Shown: one piece after another, positions 6,501-9,552 of the stretch
Position numbering within the stretch: position 1 is the stretch's first letter
Layout: each line of letters begins with the position of its first letter
Assembly (NCBI GenBank): GCA_003662305.1
Contig: QMXU01000030.1
Coordinates: 1-9,552, forward strand
Direction of reading: 5' to 3'
From: Candidatus Hecatellales archaeon
GTDB taxonomy: Archaea; Thermoproteota; Bathyarchaeia; Hecatellales; Hecatellaceae
DNA: 9,552 nucleotides
The notes under the pieces: generated by a model
The model's input: the letters and a program-made list of their open reading frames with translations, nothing else
Told to the model about the DNA's origin: nothing
The model's database searches: none
Translations under genes and position numbers: made by a program

Positions 6501-7152
6501 GGTAGTTGTAGCTGAGGACTATGTTTCTCCCTGTTTCCAGCTCTGTAACCCTTAACTTTACTTCCTCGTATTTTCCGCGGGCAACCTTAATGTTGACTTC
6601 GGCTTCTCTAAGCTCTACTTCGGCTTCTTTACGCTTCCGGTCGTATTCGGCTATCCCTATGATTTGCTCTACAGCCTTCCTCCTCTCCTCCGGGGGGCTT
6701 TCAGCGATGCGGATGGTGGTTCCCTGGAAGACTATGTTCATCCCTCCGGTAAGCGAAGCCATGGAAAGCATGTCCACTAGGACATTCCACGAATACTTCA
6801 TACCGTTTACTTTGAGAGTGCTGGAGCCGTCAGGAGAAACGCTTCTGGTTATAACCACGTCGTCAGAGTCTATGGGAATCTTCCTGTCCACGTTGTCTAT
6901 GTGGATGGTTACCGTAGCCTTCCTCGCCTTCTGGTAGTCGCTGTTCCCGCTGAAAAGCAGGTCTGGGAAGCTTTTCACCCTCAGCGACCTTGTGCTTCTT
7001 TCGCCTAGAACGAACTGTATGGCGTCGACGATGTTGCTTTTACCTGAACCGTTAGGGCCGACGATAACGTTCAGCCCTTTATCGAAGGTTAACACTGTCT
7101 TACGTGCGAAAGTTTTGAAGCCTGAAAGCTCCAGCCGTTTGATGAGAACCAT
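3598..7152 (-). CDS. smc: Chromosome segregation protein SMC
   Basis: 1184 residues from the ATG at 7150-7152. SMC is the ABC-type ATPase that dimerises through a hinge and, with ScpA/ScpB, compacts and segregates the chromosome. Seen: KRLELSGFKTFA near the N-terminus, Walker A GPNGSGKS at 32-39, Q-loop FQG at about 142, a long Glu/Lys/Arg-rich coiled coil (about 175-515), a hinge (about 520-665), the returning coil (about 670-1035), the ABC signature LSGGEK starting at 1086 and Walker B FYIFDEVDAHLD with Asp1115/Glu1116. The reading frame stays open for 24 more codons upstream to 7224. That stretch is translated AT-rich promoter DNA, and Walker A at 32 matches other SMCs only with the later start. 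Odd points: the hinge reads EPGPRLTVGF, where homologues have two Gly-Gly pairs, and the Q-loop has GTT instead of the common GD(I/V). No ribosome-binding site is visible, so it is probably leaderless. Confidence 0.97.
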   Translation of the reverse strand: MVLIKRLELSGFKTFARKTVLTFDKGLNVIVGPNGSGKSNIVDAIQFVLGERSTRSLRVKSFPDLLFSGNSDYQKARKATVTIHIDNVDRKIPIDSDDVVITRSVSPDGSSTLKVNGMKYSWNVLVDMLSMASLTGGMNIVFQGTTIRIAESPPEERRKAVEQIIGIAEYDRKRKEAEVELREAEVNIKVARGKYEEVKLRVTELETGRNIVLSYNYLSDLINRFKAVRLSVKAKSLFENLEEVQSAIENMASQIGELEGRRSQLEAERRRVQDEYGEYAREVVDKGGDRLVHLQAQLGNLNAVLAVRKSTLSSIRSSIRNLEARRDEKRAQLERLKTQASEAKKELRRLVREKEELEAYLSERQKKIERIKEKISDIRLNLDTNASALRELEKKIKGLESERGRLYLKIRGEKERENSIISQIASIEDKRKSLEEIFSNLAQRLEKLREFRRKEEKSLEETVNAIERVKEQMARAEDEIRRAEAVVKKAKLNVTAFKSKKDLAERVLSEEKALSLIESLASMGALRGVHGRLRKRIRIPPRYRQAVEAAAEGWLQALVVENLDVVKKCAESLKRTKIGRIKIIPLSEARNIKPVSKPKIEGLAGSLASLVDASSKFKPALNFILGDTFLASTAEAALKASKAGFRAVTLEGEVFEPGPRLTVGFYREPIDLSEVVPSDKTIDAVGETVVTFEKLLERRRADLERLRKELVRLESERVRHEDSLKFFDAEEETMKNNLSRNRRLISEANRKIESLNRRLEKSRAFINEVEGGRAALEAELSKLRSEAERLRAKVRPEYVTGLESEKAQLEAEVVEFSKRLSEVDNRLRSLQDTFETVFTPNLVTVRKELTGLERELKRQLKLEEDTLAEISGIDSSIKQLIAERDKLTELMASRREEYKRFGDTLKKIDEDYGRLLEEIRKMEGKLSELKERRLRLQIEYEECLKELKELGFERPLKLSTVEVKLSDMLMGRLEEERERLYSQLNMNAPALYEPQKRDYKGLSAKINKLEEEKSEILRFIEAVEREKKEAFYAALEKLNQRFAETFNAITGGRGWVQLQNPEDPFSGGLDLIVEFPGKPPMPVTALSGGEKSVVAVCYIFALQSLTRTSPFYIFDEVDAHLDPVNTGRLAELLARESKRAQMIVISFKEPMASKADRLFGVYARNGVSYVHTLPAKVAEVSKVS

Positions 7153-7175
7153 GACAAAAGATAATAGCTTAATTG

Positions 7176-7185
7176 TTAAATTAAA
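7176..7185 (-). promoter_or_regulatory. TATA box of smc (leaderless arrangement)
   Basis: TTTAATTTAA on the minus strand, at -33 to -24 relative to the chosen smc ATG. An archaeal start site about 25 nt downstream would fall on or just before the ATG, agreeing with the lack of a Shine-Dalgarno sequence. An inverted repeat, TTAATT-GTTA-AATTAA (7169-7184), covers the same bases and could be an operator or simply a result of A/T richness. Confidence 0.6.
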
Positions 7186-7227
7186 GGTTAATATCCTAAT
7201 TCTTGGTAAGTATACATCAATCAAACA

Positions 7228-7237
7228 TTATATTTAT
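7228..7237 (+). promoter_or_regulatory. TATA box of the M24 peptidase gene
   Basis: TTATATTTAT lies about 58 nt before the TTG start at 7295. A transcript starting about 25 nt downstream, near 7258-7262, would have a leader of about 35 nt carrying the GGAGG at 7281-7285. The reverse complement is also TATA-like and could give a longer smc leader, but the box at 7176-7185 fits smc better. Confidence 0.55.
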
Positions 7238-7280
7238 GCATGAAATTCGAAAGACGGAGGGGTCATCCCGAAGCTAACTT

Positions 7281-7285
7281 GGAGG
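7281..7285 (+). promoter_or_regulatory. Ribosome binding site fixing the TTG start of the M24 peptidase
   Basis: GGAGG with 9 nt to the TTG at 7295-7297. Nearby ATGs (7236 and 7240) are in other frames that close quickly, so this site decides the start. Confidence 0.7.
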
Positions 7286-7294
7286 AAAAAGCCC

Positions 7295-8386
7295 TTGGAA
7301 AGCCGCTTCCTAGCCGAAAGACTTAGAAAACTTAAAGAAGAGCTTGAAAACCTCAAACTTGAAGCATACCTCTGCCTGCACCAGGCGAACATACAATATT
7401 TCACCGGAAGCCCGCAAGCCGGCGAATTAGCCCTAGGACTGCTGGTAACCCCGGACAATACGCCCACCCTCTTCATACCTGAAATGGGAGCCTACCAGGC
7501 TCAACGCCAAACCAGGATAAAACTGGAAATGGAGGTTTTCAAGGTTGGAGATGAGGCTTTGAAGAGGCTTAGAAGCCGCCTTAAAGGCTTCAAAGTCTTA
7601 GGCTTTGACGATGCTTCCTATGCCAGGGTTTCAAAGCTTAAGGTTAAAGGTTTAAGCCTTAAGCCTCACCCTGAAATCCCTGAGAAGCTTAGAATGGTTA
7701 AGGATGAAGGTGAGCTGGAGGTGTTGAGGAAGGCTGCCAGAATCCTTAGAAGAGGATTCGACGCTGTTCTCCAGGTTTTAAAGCCCGGAGTACGGGAGCG
7801 GGAGGTTGCAGCAGCCGCCGAATACGCCTTAAGGATTGGAGGCTCAGACTTCTACGCTTTCCCCACGCTTGTGGCTTCAGGTTCTAGGTCTGCCTACCCT
7901 CACGGGTCTCCTACGGCGAGGAGGATTAGGGAGAGGGATGTGGTGGTTGTGGATTTAGGAGCGAAGTTTTCAGGATACTGCGTGGACGCTACGAGAACCT
8001 TCATGGTTGGAAAGGTTAAACCTGCTGTTTCAAAAGCCTACAAGGCTGTTTCAAAAGCCTACAAGGCTGCGGTTGAAGGGGTTAAGCCTGGGATGAGGGG
8101 TTTTGAGGCGGACATGCTTGCCAGGAAGGTTATTCAGGAGCGGGGGTTCGGAGGATTCTTCACCCACGGTTTAGGGCATGGAGTTGGATTGGAAGTGCAT
8201 GAGGCTCCCCGGCTTTCTCCAGGCAGCCGAGACCTTTTGAAGGTGGGTTCAACCTTCACCCTTGAGCCTGGAATCTACCTGCCAGGGAGATTCGGTGTTA
8301 GAGTTGAAGACACTGTGCTGCTGGCTGAGGGCGGGGTTAAAGTTTTAACAGGCTGGTCTGGGAAAGAATTTATTAGCCTCAACTGA
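7295..8386 (+). CDS. pepQ: Xaa-Pro dipeptidase (prolidase-like M24 metallopeptidase)
   Basis: 363 residues, similar to Pyrococcus prolidase (348). A cytoplasmic enzyme that cleaves X-Pro dipeptides or N-terminal X-Pro bonds. Seen: an N-terminal creatinase-like domain (about 1-130, with NIQYFTGS at 32-39) and a C-terminal pita-bread domain (about 137-360). The dinuclear metal ligands are Asp220, Asp231, His295, Glu324 and Glu338. Their spacing (11, 64, 29, 14) equals that of the P. furiosus ligands as I remember them (209, 220, 284, 313, 327). His203 in YPHGSPT matches the conserved active-site histidine. The start is TTG with GGAGG 9 nt upstream. A perfect 21-bp tandem repeat encodes AVSKAYK twice (residues 244-257). 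The gene is transcribed divergently from smc, with its own TATA box. A 39-nt gap leads to the next gene, perhaps co-transcribed. Prolidase versus aminopeptidase P cannot be settled from motifs. Confidence 0.93.
   Translation: MESRFLAERLRKLKEELENLKLEAYLCLHQANIQYFTGSPQAGELALGLLVTPDNTPTLFIPEMGAYQAQRQTRIKLEMEVFKVGDEALKRLRSRLKGFKVLGFDDASYARVSKLKVKGLSLKPHPEIPEKLRMVKDEGELEVLRKAARILRRGFDAVLQVLKPGVREREVAAAAEYALRIGGSDFYAFPTLVASGSRSAYPHGSPTARRIRERDVVVVDLGAKFSGYCVDATRTFMVGKVKPAVSKAYKAVSKAYKAAVEGVKPGMRGFEADMLARKVIQERGFGGFFTHGLGHGVGLEVHEAPRLSPGSRDLLKVGSTFTLEPGIYLPGRFGVRVEDTVLLAEGGVKVLTGWSGKEFISLN
8024..8065 (+). repeat. Perfect 21-bp tandem duplication within the M24 peptidase gene
   Basis: Two adjacent identical copies (8024-8044 and 8045-8065) beginning GCTGTTTCAAAAGCC. 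Each encodes AVSKAYK in frame, within the helix between the second metal-binding Asp and the metal-binding His. Seen directly in the sequence. Confidence 0.95.
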
Positions 8387-8412
8387 TATTTTCCATAACT
8401 CTCAGCACTGGC

Positions 8413-8417
8413 GGGAG
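8413..8417 (+). promoter_or_regulatory. Ribosome binding site of the homocitrate-synthase-like gene
   Basis: GGGAG with 8 nt to the ATG at 8426. It supports the chosen start. The gap from the preceding stop is only 39 nt and contains no hairpin terminator that I can see. Confidence 0.6.
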
Positions 8418-8425
8418 AAAAGGCG

Positions 8426-9552
8426 ATGGCTGAAAGTAGAATCGTGCTGAACAGGATTCTGGACACCACACTTAGGGAGGGAGAGCAAGCCCCCAGCGTA
8501 TACTTTAGGCCGGACGAGAAATGCATCATAGCCGAAATGCTATACCAGGTTCTCGGGGGGAAAGGGCTGATAGAGGTGGGACAGCCCTACAGCCCCAAAT
8601 ACCGGGAAGGCGTGGAAGCCGTGGTGAAATACTTTAAGGAGAAAGGCTACGAGCTTGGTAAACTGCTGGCACACTGCAGAACGCTTAAGGAAGACGTGGA
8701 AATCGCCCACCAATGTGAGACCGGGGGCATAGTGGTCTTTATGGCTCCCTCAGACAAGCACCTCCAAGCCAAGTTTGGAGGGAAAATCTCCTATGAGAAA
8801 GCCCTGCAGATGATAGGGGAATCCATAGAGTTTGCCAAGCGTGACCTGGGCTTCCAGATGGTTCAGTACACGCTGGAAGACGCCACCAGCGTGCCCTTGG
8901 AGAGGCTCATAGAGGTTTCAAGGGTAGCCGAGGAGGCGGGAGTGGACGTTGTTAGAATACCTGACACCAAGGGGCAGGCTGAGCCTGGAGGCTTCGGAGA
9001 AACCATCAGGGCTTTAACCTCCAACGTGAAGGTGGCTGTGGACGTTCACTGCCATAATGATAGAGGGCTGGCTATAGCCAACAGCATAGCAGGACTTCAA
9101 AACGGGGCTACAGGAGTTCACGTAACGGTTATGGGGATAGGTGAAAGATGCGGCATAGCCGACCTGGCAACGCTGGCAGACGACCTTGAAACCTTCTACG
9201 GGGTTGAAACAGGAGTGAACTTTCAGGGGATACCACGCCTCTACCGCTATGTGGCTGCAGCCTCAGGCGTTGTCATACCGCCAACCTTCCCCATCCTAGG
9301 CAAGTTCGCCAGAATCCATAAGGCTGGAATCCACCAGAAGGCTGTTCTGAAGGACCCCTCCACCTATGAAACCATAAACTGGGCGAGGTACGGACTTGAA
9401 AGAGAGTTCGAGTTCGGAGCCATGCAGACAGGCGACCTGGTAGACCATCTGCTACGCGGCGTAGAGGTGGCTGGGGAAGTTAAAAAATCCATCATAGACG
9501 AGATCAGGGAGATCTCCATAACCAAGGGCAGACCTCTCAAGAGGGCTGAAGT
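8426..9552 (+). CDS. Homocitrate synthase / isopropylmalate synthase family protein, C-terminus cut by window edge
   Basis: 375 codons, open to the right edge, so the end is missing. The family condenses acetyl-CoA with a 2-oxoacid (2-oxoglutarate, 2-oxoisovalerate, pyruvate or oxaloacetate) in the cytoplasm. Seen: DTTLREGEQ at 13-21 (DRE-TIM signature, Arg17 catalytic, Asp13 a metal ligand, with Glu in place of the usual Asp at 18 as in many homocitrate synthases); TLEDATS at 149-155; the metal-binding VHCHND with His208 and His210; GIGERCG at 237-243; and HKAGIHQKA at 298-306, where the catalytic His of homocitrate synthases lies. Start is ATG with GGGAG 8 nt upstream. LysS-type homocitrate synthase is the best guess; Re-citrate synthase, AksA and NifV belong to the same superfamily and cannot be excluded. 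No lysine or leucine pathway gene lies nearby to decide. Its word and codon use differ from the rest of the window. Confidence 0.88.
   Translation, partial: MAESRIVLNRILDTTLREGEQAPSVYFRPDEKCIIAEMLYQVLGGKGLIEVGQPYSPKYREGVEAVVKYFKEKGYELGKLLAHCRTLKEDVEIAHQCETGGIVVFMAPSDKHLQAKFGGKISYEKALQMIGESIEFAKRDLGFQMVQYTLEDATSVPLERLIEVSRVAEEAGVDVVRIPDTKGQAEPGGFGETIRALTSNVKVAVDVHCHNDRGLAIANSIAGLQNGATGVHVTVMGIGERCGIADLATLADDLETFYGVETGVNFQGIPRLYRYVAAASGVVIPPTFPILGKFARIHKAGIHQKAVLKDPSTYETINWARYGLEREFEFGAMQTGDLVDHLLRGVEVAGEVKKSIIDEIREISITKGRPLKRAE

Noticed and set aside
6521..6937. 138-residue plus-strand open frame opposite the SMC head
   Set aside because: Antisense shadow of the conserved N-terminal ATPase region; no promoter or ribosome-binding site was identified for it.
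7153..7224. 24-residue N-terminal extension of SMC starting at ATG 7222-7224
   Set aside because: The residues are translated AT-rich promoter DNA including a TATA box, and Walker A falls at the family's usual position (32-39) only with the ATG at 7150-7152.
7234..7476. 80-residue minus-strand open frame over the peptidase start
   Set aside because: It overlaps the well-supported M24 gene and both promoters, and has no family features.
8275..8529. 84-residue minus-strand open frame across the peptidase/acyltransferase junction
   Set aside because: It is antisense to two conserved genes, including the DTTLREGEQ motif.
1..9552. CRISPR arrays, tRNA or rRNA genes, transposases, toxin-antitoxin or defence genes
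   Set aside because: No spaced direct repeats, cloverleaf-like segments, terminal inverted repeats or matching protein motifs were seen on reading; apart from short intergenic gaps the window is filled by the listed housekeeping genes.

Overview
The window looks like a chromosomal segment of an archaeon, with no mobile elements. The evidence is a complete archaeal-style SMC/ScpA/ScpB set, TATA-like boxes at archaeal distances from the genes, at least one apparently leaderless gene (smc), frequent GTG/TTG starts, and arginine and isoleucine codons that are largely AGG/AGA and ATA. Sulfolobus-type crenarchaea lack this canonical SMC, so a euryarchaeal or deep TACK (for example Bathyarchaeia-like) origin is my best guess. 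The lineage is inference and needs a phylogeny.

Left and centre (1-7152), all on the minus strand, read from right to left: smc, scpA, scpB, then moaA, moaC, moaB, then the first 34 codons of truA running off the left edge. smc, scpA and scpB form a tight unit (19-nt gap, then an overlap) encoding the SMC ATPase, its kleisin and the kleisin-bound winged-helix partner, which together organise and segregate the chromosome. moaA and moaC carry out the first step of molybdenum/tungsten cofactor synthesis (GTP to cyclic pyranopterin monophosphate). moaB belongs to the late adenylylation step. truA is a tRNA pseudouridine synthase that appears to be carried along in the same transcription unit.

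Centre to right (7153-7294): an AT-rich divergent promoter region separates smc from plus-strand genes. These are a prolidase-type M24 metallopeptidase (7295-8386) and a DRE-TIM acyltransferase of the homocitrate synthase type (8426 to the right edge, with no stop reached).

Main points for a second look: (1) moaA has no ordinary start codon in frame upstream of its essential N-terminal Fe-S motif; it uses CTG/ATA or there is a one-base indel in a T tract. (2) The two moa intergenic gaps carry near-identical palindromes, AGGCT-N4-AGCCT, next to TATA-like boxes. (3) The word AAGCCT/AGGCTT occurs roughly ten times more often than chance through the first 8.4 kb but almost vanishes in the last gene. 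(4) The SMC hinge lacks half of the usual paired glycines. (5) A perfect 21-bp tandem repeat sits in the prolidase gene although the metal-ligand spacing is unchanged. I did not find a CRISPR array, tRNA, rRNA, transposon or defence system, and I do not see a clearly undescribed multi-gene system.
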